Origin: Streptacidiphilus neutrinimicus
Lineage (GTDB): Bacteria > Actinomycetota > Actinomycetes > Streptomycetales > Streptomycetaceae
Assembly (NCBI RefSeq): GCF_000787815.1
Contig: NZ_BBPO01000013.1
Location: forward strand, 1-64,000
Length of the DNA: 64,000 nt
Reading direction: 5' to 3'
A program made the position numbers and the translations under genes. The notes beneath the pieces are model-generated. The model worked only from the letters and a program-made list of their open reading frames with translations. It made no database searches and was not told the DNA's origin. Positions 33,391 through 40,742 of the stretch are shown here, piece by piece (within the stretch, counting starts at the first letter, position 1; each line of letters opens with the position of its first letter).

Positions 33391-33585
33391 ATGCCCGCAC
33401 TGAACATCACATTCTCCGACGAGGAGATGGAACAGCTCCGCAGCGCGACGCCCGCCGGAACGAGCCTCAAGACGTTCGTCCACGACGCCGCCCTAGTGGA
33501 GATTCACCGAGCCAAGGTCGCCAAGGCCGCGGCAGAGGTGGGGCGCATCTCCGCTGGCCTGGCAAAGCGCCTGGCCGAGAAGTAG
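33391..33585 (+). CDS. Ribbon-helix-helix type antitoxin
   Basis: A 64-residue protein from ATG 33391. The start MPALNITFSDEEMEQLRSAT has the alternating strand then helix of RHH/CopG-type antitoxins. The C-terminal helix is rich in Lys and Ala (VEIHRAKVAKAAAEVGRISA) and would bind the toxin. It is immediately followed by a Doc-family toxin gene. The perfect operator repeats upstream fit autoregulation. Confidence 0.8.
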   Translation: MPALNITFSDEEMEQLRSATPAGTSLKTFVHDAALVEIHRAKVAKAAAEVGRISAGLAKRLAEK

Positions 33586-33600
33586 CCACAGGAGTTCGCC

Positions 33601-34002
33601 ATCATCGCGTACCTCAGCGCCGACGACATCCTTGCGATCGCCACCATCAACCTGGGGGCATTCGACACGGAACCCAAGGTCCGGGACTACGGCCTGCTCG
33701 CCAGCGCCGCCGCCCGGCCCCAGTCCGGCGCGTACGGAGTCGAGGCCTACCCGACGCTGTTTGAGAAGGCCGCGTCCCTGCTCCACTCACTCGCCAGCAA
33801 CCACGCACTCATCGACGGCAACAAGCGCACCGCGTGGTGGTCCACCGCCGTGTTCCTCACCATCAACGACTGGCGTCTTGCCGAGCCCCTTGATGAGGAC
33901 GCGGCCGAAACCCTTGTGCTTGAGGCCGCACAGTCGCTGATCGATGTGCCCGAGATCGCGGAGCGTCTCGCCGCGTTCTTCGAGTACCGGCCGATGGGCT
34001 AG
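33601..34002 (+). CDS. doc: Doc/Fic-family toxin with a non-canonical start
   Basis: A 133-residue frame, open from the antitoxin stop (33583-33585) to TAG 34000-34002. The Fic/Doc motif NHALIDGNKRTAWW is present (about residues 65-78), with AYLSADDILAIATINLG at the N-terminus as in Doc toxins that phosphorylate EF-Tu. There is no ATG, GTG or TTG before the motif. AGGAG (33590-33594) sits 6 bases before ATC ATC GCG TAC, exactly where an ATG is expected, so either ATC initiates or a start-codon mutation has silenced the toxin. No canonical-start gene finder would report it. Confidence 0.75.
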   Translation: MIAYLSADDILAIATINLGAFDTEPKVRDYGLLASAAARPQSGAYGVEAYPTLFEKAASLLHSLASNHALIDGNKRTAWWSTAVFLTINDWRLAEPLDEDAAETLVLEAAQSLIDVPEIAERLAAFFEYRPMG

Positions 34003-34013
34003 CGAGGCACGGC

Positions 34014-34042
34014 GGCCCCGTCCAGGCACGGTGGGCGGGGCC
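34014..34042 (+). terminator. Hairpin after the Doc gene
   Basis: Arms 34014-34023 and 34033-34042 form 10 pairs with one G-T wobble over a 9-base loop, followed by a moderately T-rich stretch. It lies 12 bases after the toxin stop. Confidence 0.65.
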
Positions 34043-34615
34043 TTCGTCGTCTGTTCACAGTCGCGCGATCTCGCGCCGGCTAAGGGGGAGGCCGATCCTG
34101 AACCGTCCGCCCGCCACACCATGTCTTCAACAGGTCAACGCATAGCTCGCGCCACCCTTTTCGCGGTTGGTGCTTGGGCACCGACCCTTCATTCCGCTCG
34201 GCTGGCGGTCGTTCAAGCGTTCTCGTCCTCGTGCATCAACCGTGCACTGTGCTTGTCCGCAAAACCAACTCGGCCGGGTTCGAGCCCTCGGGCGAACACG
34301 GCCCGGTATCCGAGGTCGAAACGGTCTTCCTCCTCGAGCCCTCGAACGCCGTACACCCGGGCCACGCAGTCTGCTCTACACGACGTTGTGGCGTGCATGC
34401 CAGGCTGTCCGTTCGCCCGCCTTCCCCGAGCCTTTCCTGGCAATTTGCCTGTTCTGGGTTGCATTCGACATCCCAGGTACTCACACGTACGCGTGGTAGC
34501 CTCCCCGGGCCCCGCCGATTTCGAATTGTCCGCGCGAGCGGCTGCCAAGGAACGCGGCAGTGCCCGGCACTCGCCGACGGCCCCGCGCGGTGACCGGGGG
34601 GCAGGAGGATGGATC
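34043..34615. other. Non-coding junction between accessory and core DNA, with repeat copy D
   Basis: No supported gene in 570 bases. At 34205-34255 the sequence GTTCAAGCGTTCTCGTCCTC then GTGCATCAACCGTGCACTG resembles the middle of copies A and C. It is followed by a stretch resembling a tRNA T-arm (GGGTTCGAGCCC), which does not fold into a tRNA. Everything to the right looks like conserved chromosome, so this is the probable boundary of the accessory zone. Confidence 0.5.
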
Positions 34616-35959
34616 ATGGCCGCCGAGGCCGGCATACAGCCGCCAGCCAGCAAGGAGCGCGTTCGTGCGCAGAGCGGGCGAATCGCTCTGCCTTCCTGGC
34701 TGATCGTCCCCGGCGTGGTCGCCACCGTTGCGGCCCTCTGGGCCTGGCTGGCGTGGATGAACAGCCACCAGGGCGGCATGGCCTCCACCCTGGACCTGCA
34801 GGTGTACTACGACGGCGGCAAGGCGCTGCGCAGTAGCAGCCACCTCTACACCGGCAGCTACACCTGGGTGCGCCTGCCCTTCACCTATCCCCCGTTCTCG
34901 GCGATGGTGTTCGCCGCCGCCTCCTTCCTCAAGTTCGCCCACGTCCAGATCCTGATGACCACCGGCACGGTCCTCGCGCTGTTCACGACGGCTTGGCTGT
35001 GCTGGGGACGCCTGGGCCACCGGGTCTCCGTCGGACGCTTCGGCGCGACGCTGCTGGCGGGCGCGGTCGCGCTGGGGACCGAGCCGGTGCAGCAGACGCT
35101 GTCGTTCGGGCAGGTCAACGTCTGGCTCATGGTGATCGTGGTCGCCGACCTGTGTCTGCCCGACCGGTTCCGTGGCAAGGGCGTCGGCGTCGGTCTGGCG
35201 GCCGGCTTCAAGCTCGTCCCGGCGGTGTTCATCCCCTACCTCCTGCTCACCCGCCGCTGGCGGGCTGCCGCGGTCGCGACCGGGACGTTCGTGCTGACCG
35301 TCGTCGGTTCGTTCGCACTCTTCCCCACCGAGGCGCGGCAGTACTGGGGCGGGCTGTTCTTCGACTCCGCGCGCATGGGCGGGGTCGAGTACGTGGGCAA
35401 CCAGTCGTTGCACGGCATGATCGACCGGGCCCTGCACGGCGGGGCGGCCGTCCAGGCGGTGTGGTTCGTCGTCGCGGGCACGGTGGCCGTGGTCGGGCTG
35501 CTGCTCGCCGCCCGGCAGCACCGGCGCGGCAACGAGATGCTCGCGATCCTGATCACTGGCGTGGTCGGACTCCTGGCCTCGCCCATCTCCTGGTCCCACC
35601 ACTGGGTGTGGATCCTGCCCGCGCTCGTCGTCGGCGCGGACTGGGCCGCGCACGGCGCCCGTCGCCTCCTCGACGCCCGCTGGCTCGTCCCGCTCGCGGC
35701 GCTGCTTCTCTTCGCGGCCTGGCCCCGCTACGAGGGCGCCCAGACGGGCACACTGCCCTCGGGCATCATCTGGTGGCTCCCCTACGACAACCACGCCGAG
35801 TTCGGCTGGCACGGCCCACAGATCCTCCAGGGCGAGCTCTACACCCTCGTCGGCCTGGCCTTCCTCGCCGCCCTCGCCGTGCCGGCCGTCCGAGCGCTGC
35901 GGCAGCGCCGCCGGGTCGCGAGCCTCGGCTCCCCCGCGAACGGCGACGCGACCGTCTGA
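34616..35959 (+). CDS. GT87-family polyprenyl-phosphate-mannose mannosyltransferase
   Basis: A 447-residue membrane protein; ATG 34616 has AGGAGG 7 bases upstream, and the longer frame through 33944 is discarded. About ten membrane helices are visible. The early motif LDLQVYYDGGKALRSSSHLY holds the acidic DxxxY/D residues typical of GT-C enzymes of the PimE/GT87 (formerly DUF2029) family, and later segments FKLVPAVFIPYLLLTRRWRA and SPISWSHHWVWILPAL are characteristic. Such enzymes transfer mannose or another pentose/hexose from a polyprenyl donor to outer glycolipids or proteins. The terminator pair at 36017 closes the gene. Confidence 0.85.
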   Translation: MAAEAGIQPPASKERVRAQSGRIALPSWLIVPGVVATVAALWAWLAWMNSHQGGMASTLDLQVYYDGGKALRSSSHLYTGSYTWVRLPFTYPPFSAMVFAAASFLKFAHVQILMTTGTVLALFTTAWLCWGRLGHRVSVGRFGATLLAGAVALGTEPVQQTLSFGQVNVWLMVIVVADLCLPDRFRGKGVGVGLAAGFKLVPAVFIPYLLLTRRWRAAAVATGTFVLTVVGSFALFPTEARQYWGGLFFDSARMGGVEYVGNQSLHGMIDRALHGGAAVQAVWFVVAGTVAVVGLLLAARQHRRGNEMLAILITGVVGLLASPISWSHHWVWILPALVVGADWAAHGARRLLDARWLVPLAALLLFAAWPRYEGAQTGTLPSGIIWWLPYDNHAEFGWHGPQILQGELYTLVGLAFLAALAVPAVRALRQRRRVASLGSPANGDATV

Positions 35960-36016
35960 CGCCTCCGGCTCAGCCGGACCGCGCCTGAACGCCGCTGGTT
36001 CGGGCCGCGGACGGCA

Positions 36017-36063
36017 GAAGCTCGGGCGGGGCGGCCACGTCTTGGCTGCCCCGCCCGAGCTTC
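36017..36063. terminator. Strong bidirectional terminator
   Basis: Arms 36017-36037 and 36043-36063 pair at 20 of 21 positions with a 5-base loop. It lies between the convergent GT87 gene (plus) and the gene ending at 36078 (minus), so it can serve both. Confidence 0.85.
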
Positions 36064-36077
36064 GGGCGGTTCCCGGC

Positions 36078-36575
36078 TCAGGCCGCGCGGTGCGGGTCGG
36101 CGTAGGGGTTGCGGGTCGGGTCGTCGAGGTTGGTGAGGCGGCCCTCCTTGCGGGCGCGGCGGGCGTCGTCGAGCCACTCGCGGGTGAAGATCGCGGCGAC
36201 GGCGGCGACCCCGGCCCGCAGGACGCGGATCTCGCTGTTGTCGGCGGCGCCGACGAGGCGGACCCGGCGGGTGGCCGGGAGCGTGGTGCCCTTCTCGGCG
36301 TCCTTGACCTTGCCGCGGCCGGTCCACTGCACGTCCCAGTGGTCGACCTCGGTCTCCTCCGGCAGCAGCAGCTTGACCGAGGCGCGGCGCAGGTCGACGT
36401 GGATCTCGAGGTCGGCCGGCAGCTCCGCCGAGCGGAGGTCGAGGACGACGGCGCCGCCGCGGGCGCGGATCTCGAAGGAGTCGGCCGTGGTCCAGTGGCC
36501 CAGCCGCTTGACGACCGTGTGGTCGACGTTGAAGCGCTCGACGTGCCTGGTCGGGGTGAACGTGTACTCGGCCAT
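36078..36575 (-). CDS. Conserved actinomycete beta-rich protein
   Basis: A 165-residue protein from ATG 36575; the longer upstream frame to 36875 is rejected. It starts AEYTFTPTRHVERFNVDHTV and has alternating strands (VVLDLRSAELPADLEIHVDL, LLLPEETEVDHWDVQW). This pattern recalls the LiaF/cell-wall-response beta-helix fold, and near-identical proteins are widespread in Streptomyces. No catalytic residues or membrane segments are seen. It is divergent from the peptide gene at 36808. Function unknown, with a possible envelope-stress role by fold analogy only. Confidence 0.6.
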   Translation of the reverse strand: MAEYTFTPTRHVERFNVDHTVVKRLGHWTTADSFEIRARGGAVVLDLRSAELPADLEIHVDLRRASVKLLLPEETEVDHWDVQWTGRGKVKDAEKGTTLPATRRVRLVGAADNSEIRVLRAGVAAVAAIFTREWLDDARRARKEGRLTNLDDPTRNPYADPHRAA

Positions 36576-36665
36576 TTCGGTGGACCCTTCCGTGCGAGCG
36601 AGGACTGAGGTGTGCGGGGTTCGTGCTTCGGTGCGTTCCTTGCGATGACTCCATAGTTGCACTGA

Positions 36666-36687
36666 AACTAGTCTTCTGTCAACTAGT
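36666..36687. promoter_or_regulatory. Repeated AACTAGT in the divergent intergenic region
   Basis: AACTAGT occurs at 36666-36672 and 36681-36687 in the 230-base region between divergent genes 36078-36575 and 36808. Each contains the palindrome ACTAGT, and centres are 15 bp apart. A possible operator for a regulator of either side; otherwise nothing else is recognised in the gap. Confidence 0.4.
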
Positions 36688-36807
36688 GTCGATGGGCCTA
36701 TAGGTCTCGGGTCTCGACATGCCTTCGAGCAGCCTGCGAGACGGGGGCGGCAACCTCTCCGGAACCGCCGGTCCGCGGCGGAGGAGGTTTCACGATCGGA
36801 GGCAGTG

Positions 36808-36948
36808 ATGGGCATCCGCGACACCAAGAAGGCGCTCGACAGCTCCAGCGTTTCCGAGGAGTCCGACCTGGCCATGACCTCGCTCAGCGAGGAGGAGGAC
36901 AGCTACGACGCCCCCAAGACGATCATGAACCAGATCAGCGCCGCCTGA
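36808..36948 (+). CDS. Short acidic peptide, probable RiPP precursor
   Basis: A 46-residue peptide, too short for most annotation; ATG 36808 has GGAGG (36798-36802) at 5 bases. It starts MGIRDTKKALDSSSVSEESD, has a very acidic middle (LSEEEDSYD) and a short C-terminal part APKTIMNQISAA with no Cys. The leader-like acidic stretch and small C-terminal core, followed by a hairpin and an operon of two Fe(II)/2-oxoglutarate-type oxygenases, a GNAT and an exporter, suggest a ribosomally made, modified peptide. Lys37, Asn41, Asp34 or Thr38 would be natural targets for hydroxylation or acylation. The call is inference from context. Confidence 0.6.
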   Translation: MGIRDTKKALDSSSVSEESDLAMTSLSEEEDSYDAPKTIMNQISAA

Positions 36949-36957
36949 CGTTCCACG

Positions 36958-36991
36958 GAGCTCCGGTCGGGCCTGCGCCCGTCCGGAGCTC
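36958..36991 (+). terminator. Attenuator-like hairpin between peptide gene and operon
   Basis: Arms 36958-36972 and 36977-36991 pair at 14 of 15 positions over a CTGC loop, starting 9 bases after the peptide stop. In precursor operons such hairpins let more precursor than enzyme mRNA be made. Confidence 0.7.
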
Positions 36992-37041
36992 GGTTCGGCG
37001 AGACCACCGGGAAGGGATAGAGCGGAGAGCGGGAGCGAACC

Positions 37042-37902
37042 ATGGCGGCATCACTCGTCGACGTCCTGAAGGACGGCGGGACCTTCACCGAACACTGGGG
37101 CCGGGAACACCAGATCCTGCGCGGAGCGGTGGATCCCGCCGACTACATCACCACCGACCTCATCGAGGAGAAGCTCGACTCCAGCCTGCTGCGCTGGCCG
37201 TACTTCTCCGTACTCCGGGACGGGGCCGTCCCGCACACCGAGCACTACACCACCGTCCGGGATGTCATCGGCCACCAGCGCGACGGCTTCCCCGACCCGG
37301 TGGCCATCCGCCGCCTCATGGCGGCGGGCGGCACGCTCAAGCTCAACCAGCTCTCGCACTGGCACCGGCCGACCCGCCGTCTGGTGGAGCAGATCGAGGC
37401 AGTCGTCCCCGCCGCCGTCGACTCCTACGTCTTCTGGACCCCGCCCCAGCGCCGCGGCATGCTGCCGCACCGCGACGCCTCGCACGTGCTGGCGATCCAG
37501 CTGCACGGGCGCAAGGAGTGGCAACTGTTCGCCCAGGACGGCCAGATCCGCAGCGGCGCGGGTCTGGACGTGGACGCCGAGCGGCCGAGCCACACGTTCG
37601 TGCTGGAGCCCGGCGACGTCCTCTACCTCCCGCACGGCTGGCCGCACGACGCGGTGGCCCGGGACGGCGACTCGCTGCACCTGACGCTGACGCTGACCGA
37701 GCCCACCCCCGACGACCTGCTCCAGGCGCTCGTCAACCACCTGGTGGAGACGGACTGGGAGCTGATGCACCGCTTCCACGCCACCACCCTGGAGCAGCGC
37801 ACCGAGAACACCCGCGCCGCCCTGCTGCACGGCGCCGGCCGACTGGACGACAGCGCCTGGACGCAGCTGGCGCTGGCCTCGATGCGGGAGGTGACCGGAT
37901 GA
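37042..37902 (+). CDS. JmjC/cupin-type Fe(II)/2-oxoglutarate oxygenase 1
   Basis: A 286-residue protein from ATG 37042. The metal triad is visible: His143-x-Asp145 (MLPHRDASHVL) and His202 (LYLPHGWPHDA), with Lys158 (GRKEW) a likely 2-oxoglutarate contact. This is the JmjC/cupin_4 fold of ribosomal oxygenase-like hydroxylases (RoxA/YcfD type), which hydroxylate Arg, His, Asp or Asn of protein substrates. It is preceded by the peptide gene and hairpin and overlaps the next oxygenase gene by ATGA. The likely substrate is the upstream 46-residue peptide (inference). Confidence 0.85.
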   Translation: MAASLVDVLKDGGTFTEHWGREHQILRGAVDPADYITTDLIEEKLDSSLLRWPYFSVLRDGAVPHTEHYTTVRDVIGHQRDGFPDPVAIRRLMAAGGTLKLNQLSHWHRPTRRLVEQIEAVVPAAVDSYVFWTPPQRRGMLPHRDASHVLAIQLHGRKEWQLFAQDGQIRSGAGLDVDAERPSHTFVLEPGDVLYLPHGWPHDAVARDGDSLHLTLTLTEPTPDDLLQALVNHLVETDWELMHRFHATTLEQRTENTRAALLHGAGRLDDSAWTQLALASMREVTG

Positions 37903-38798
37903 GCGACAGGACCGGCGAGGCGCCCACCACCCTCGCCCAACTCGTGGGGGATGTCGACGACTTCTTCCAGAACCACTGGGGCAGCCAGCCCGTGGTGTTC
38001 CGCTCCTCGGCCGAGCTGCCGGCGCTGATCAGCGAGGAGGAGATGTGGGAGGAGCTGGACTGCGGTCTGCTGATCCGGCCCTACTTCACCGCCTTCGACG
38101 AGGGCGTGCGCAGCGCGGTGTCCGACATGACCCGCCGCCGCCACATCGCCGGACACGTCATCCCCGGCTACGTCAACGAGAAGCACATCCGTGAGGAGTT
38201 CGCGGCCGGCGGCACGTTCAAGTTCAGCCAGGCCGAGCACTGGCACCCGCGGATCAGGGCTCTGGTGAAGGGCCTGGAGCCGGAGTTCCGCGCGGGGCTC
38301 GAAGCGTTCGTCTTCCTCAGCCCGCCCGGCAAGACCGCGATCGCCGCCCACATGGACGGGGCGCACGTCTTCGTGCTCCAGGTGGCGGGGATCAAGGACT
38401 GGGTCGTCGGGCGGCTCGACGAGACCTCGATCAGCGACTCCACCCGCTACACGGGCGGGGTGATCCCGGCCGACCGCCGGGTGGAGGTGACCCTGCGTCC
38501 CGGCGACGTCCTCTACATGCCGCACGGCACCCCGCACTCCGCCACCGCGCGGCTGGGCAACTCGATCCACGTGGCGATCACCATCGAGGAGCCGAGCACC
38601 CAGGACCTCGCCCAGGTCTTCCTCGCCGAACTCCTCGACGACCCGCGCTACGTGGAGCTGACCGAGCAGCACCACCAGCAGACGCCCGCCGAGCGGTTCG
38701 CCGCGCTGCGCGCCGTGCTGACAGACCGTCTGGAGAATGCCGAGGGCGGCCAGGTGCTCAAGTCCGCGGTGCGGCTGAAGGCGGAGCACCTCGGGTAG
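37899..38798 (+). CDS. JmjC/cupin-type Fe(II)/2-oxoglutarate oxygenase 2
   Basis: A 299-residue protein from ATG 37899, sharing ATGA with the previous gene. The triad is His151-x-Asp153 (IAAHMDGAHVF) and His213 (YMPHGTPHSA); Lys166 follows. It is a diverged paralogue of the upstream oxygenase, with similar layout from HWGSQPVVF at the N-terminus to the helical tail. Two different hydroxylases in tandem suggest two modifications on one substrate, or a heterodimer. Confidence 0.85.
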   Translation: MSDRTGEAPTTLAQLVGDVDDFFQNHWGSQPVVFRSSAELPALISEEEMWEELDCGLLIRPYFTAFDEGVRSAVSDMTRRRHIAGHVIPGYVNEKHIREEFAAGGTFKFSQAEHWHPRIRALVKGLEPEFRAGLEAFVFLSPPGKTAIAAHMDGAHVFVLQVAGIKDWVVGRLDETSISDSTRYTGGVIPADRRVEVTLRPGDVLYMPHGTPHSATARLGNSIHVAITIEEPSTQDLAQVFLAELLDDPRYVELTEQHHQQTPAERFAALRAVLTDRLENAEGGQVLKSAVRLKAEHLG

Positions 38799-38808
38799 GA
38801 CCGCTCCC

Positions 38809-39390
38809 ATGGACATCCACAACCGGACCGGCGGCAACCCGGGCGACGGCGACGGGCGCGGCGGCGACGAGGTCACGCTGCGCCCGGTGACCGCCGAGGA
38901 TCTGGACCGCTTCGACGCGGAGTTCGCCGGGCCCGAAGGGCCGGGGCCCTACCAGTGGTTCGGCTGGACGCCGACCCTGCGCCTACGCGAACTGCACGCC
39001 CAGCGCGGGCTGCTGGGCGGCGACGAGAACATGCTGTCGGTGACGGCGGGCGGGGAGCTGGCCGGGCGCGTCGAGTGGTTCCGCCGCGCGTGGGGGCGCG
39101 CCGACACCTCCTGGTGCTGGGAGATCGCCATCGGCCTCTTCCCGGGAGCCCGCGGCAAGGGCATCGGCACGGAGGCGCAACGGCGGCTGGCGGCCTACCT
39201 GTTCACCCACACCAGGGTCGAGCGGATCCAGGTGACCACGGACGCCGACAACGTCCCCGAGCAGCGGGCCCTCGAGAAGGCGGGCTTCCGTCTGGAGGGC
39301 AGGCTGCGTCGCGCGCAGTGGCGCGCCGGGGACTGGCACGATCAGTTGATCTTTTCGCTCCTCCGTCCGGAGTGGTCGGAGGCACCCTAA
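38809..39390 (+). CDS. GNAT acetyltransferase (RimJ/RimL-like)
   Basis: A 193-residue protein from ATG 38809, 10 bases after the oxygenase stop. The acetyl-CoA motif is GLFPGARGKGIGTEAQRRLA (about 106-125), followed by TTDADNVPEQRALEKAGFRL, the RimJ/RimL (GNAT_3) ending. In peptide clusters such enzymes N-acylate the mature peptide, a Lys side chain or a resistance target. The position inside the operon supports a role in tailoring or self-protection. Confidence 0.8.
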   Translation: MDIHNRTGGNPGDGDGRGGDEVTLRPVTAEDLDRFDAEFAGPEGPGPYQWFGWTPTLRLRELHAQRGLLGGDENMLSVTAGGELAGRVEWFRRAWGRADTSWCWEIAIGLFPGARGKGIGTEAQRRLAAYLFTHTRVERIQVTTDADNVPEQRALEKAGFRLEGRLRRAQWRAGDWHDQLIFSLLRPEWSEAP

Positions 39391-39415
39391 CCACCGCGAC
39401 GTCCGGGAGGCCGAT

Positions 39416-40711
39416 GTGCGATCCCTGCTCACGTCCCTGCAGGGCCCCATGCGGACGCTGGCCCTGCTGCACGGCATCGACGGCGTCGGCGGCGGCTTCT
39501 TCGTCGCGGGGGTCGCGGTCTACCTCACGCAGGTGACCCACCTGAGCGCGGAGCAGATCGGCACCGGCCTCACCGTGGGCGGGCTGATGGGGCTGACGGC
39601 GCCGGTGATGTCCGGGGCTTTGGCCGACACCCTCGGCGCGCGCAGGCATCTGGCCGGACGCCTGGTCGTGCTCGGCTGCGGCTTCCTGGTCTATCCGGCG
39701 GTGAGCGCGGCCTGGCAGTTCTACCTGCTGGCCGGGTTCCTCGGGGCGCTGCAGTTCGGCCTGGGCCCGTCGTTCGTGGCGCTCATCGCGGAGTTCGCCC
39801 CCGAGGAGACGCGGGTGACGACCCGGGCGGCGATCCGCGCCGTCGGCAACGCCAGCATGGGCCTGGGCACGCTGGCCGCCGCGTTGCTCGCCGCCCTCGG
39901 CAGCCACCCGATGCTCCAGCTCTTTCCGCTGGTGAACGGCGCCTCGTTCGTCGTCGCGGGGCTGCTGGTGCTGCGGCTGCCGAGGACCGAGGTCCGCCCG
40001 GGCCCGGGGGGAGGGCTGCGACTGGTGGCGCTGCGCGACCGGCGCCTGCAGCGGGTGGTCGCCGTCAACGCGCTGCTCGGCCTGCACGACACCGTGCTGA
40101 GCATCGGCATCCCGCTGTGGATCATCGTCGGGACCCACCTGCCCAAGGCGACGATCCCGCTGCTGATCGGCCTGAACACGGTGCTCGTGGTACTGCTGCA
40201 GATGCGCTTCGCCCGGGGCGCGGAGGAGCTTTCGGGCGCAGCCCGGGTGGCCCGGCGCGCGGGGCTGGCCGGGGCCGCGGGCTGCCTGCCGCTGGCGGTC
40301 TCCGGGGCCGTGCCGCTGTGGGCCGCGGCGGCCCTGGTCGTGCTGGCGCTGGTCCTGGTCACCGCTGCCGAACTGTGGCACTCGGCGAGCGCGTTCAGCC
40401 TGGGCTTCGCGGTCGCGCCGGAGGAGCGGCGCAGCGAGTACCTGGGCGCGTTCCAGCTCTACCACAGCCTGCAGACGGTGCTCGGCCCGTTGCTGCTCGC
40501 GGCGCTGGTCGGAACCGGCCACGGCGGCGGCTGGCTGGTGGTGGCCGCCCTGTTCGGTGCGGCCGGGCTGCTGGTGCCCCCGATCGTCGCGGGCATCCGG
40601 CCGCAGGAGCGGCAGCAGGATCACGGGCAGGAACAGGAGCGGGAGCGGGCCGCCGCGCCAGCGGATGAGCGCGCGCCCGCCTCCGTCGCGGCCGCGCCGT
40701 CCGAGTCGTAG
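39416..40711 (+). CDS. MFS transporter
   Basis: A 431-residue membrane protein with about 12 helices, from GTG 39416 with GGGAGG 5 bases upstream. Motif-A-like GALADTLGARRHLAGRLVVL lies between helices 2 and 3, and the second half repeats the pattern. The hydrophilic tail is rich in Glu/Gln/Ala. Drug-exporter type, likely secreting the peptide product of this cluster. It overlaps no gene but is only 25 bases after the GNAT. Confidence 0.85.
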   Translation: MRSLLTSLQGPMRTLALLHGIDGVGGGFFVAGVAVYLTQVTHLSAEQIGTGLTVGGLMGLTAPVMSGALADTLGARRHLAGRLVVLGCGFLVYPAVSAAWQFYLLAGFLGALQFGLGPSFVALIAEFAPEETRVTTRAAIRAVGNASMGLGTLAAALLAALGSHPMLQLFPLVNGASFVVAGLLVLRLPRTEVRPGPGGGLRLVALRDRRLQRVVAVNALLGLHDTVLSIGIPLWIIVGTHLPKATIPLLIGLNTVLVVLLQMRFARGAEELSGAARVARRAGLAGAAGCLPLAVSGAVPLWAAAALVVLALVLVTAAELWHSASAFSLGFAVAPEERRSEYLGAFQLYHSLQTVLGPLLLAALVGTGHGGGWLVVAALFGAAGLLVPPIVAGIRPQERQQDHGQEQERERAAAPADERAPASVAAAPSES

Positions 40712-40742
40712 CGGCCGCCGACCCGACCGAGGAGGACGTCCC

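Noticed and set aside
34278-34310. tRNA-like T-arm (GGGTTCGAGCCC)
   Set aside because: The 5-bp stem has a mismatch and no D-arm, anticodon arm or acceptor stem can be drawn around it. Not called as tRNA or att.
33944-34615. Long N-terminal extension of the GT87 frame
   Set aside because: It overlaps the Doc gene end and non-coding junction. The AGGAGG before ATG 34616 defines the start.
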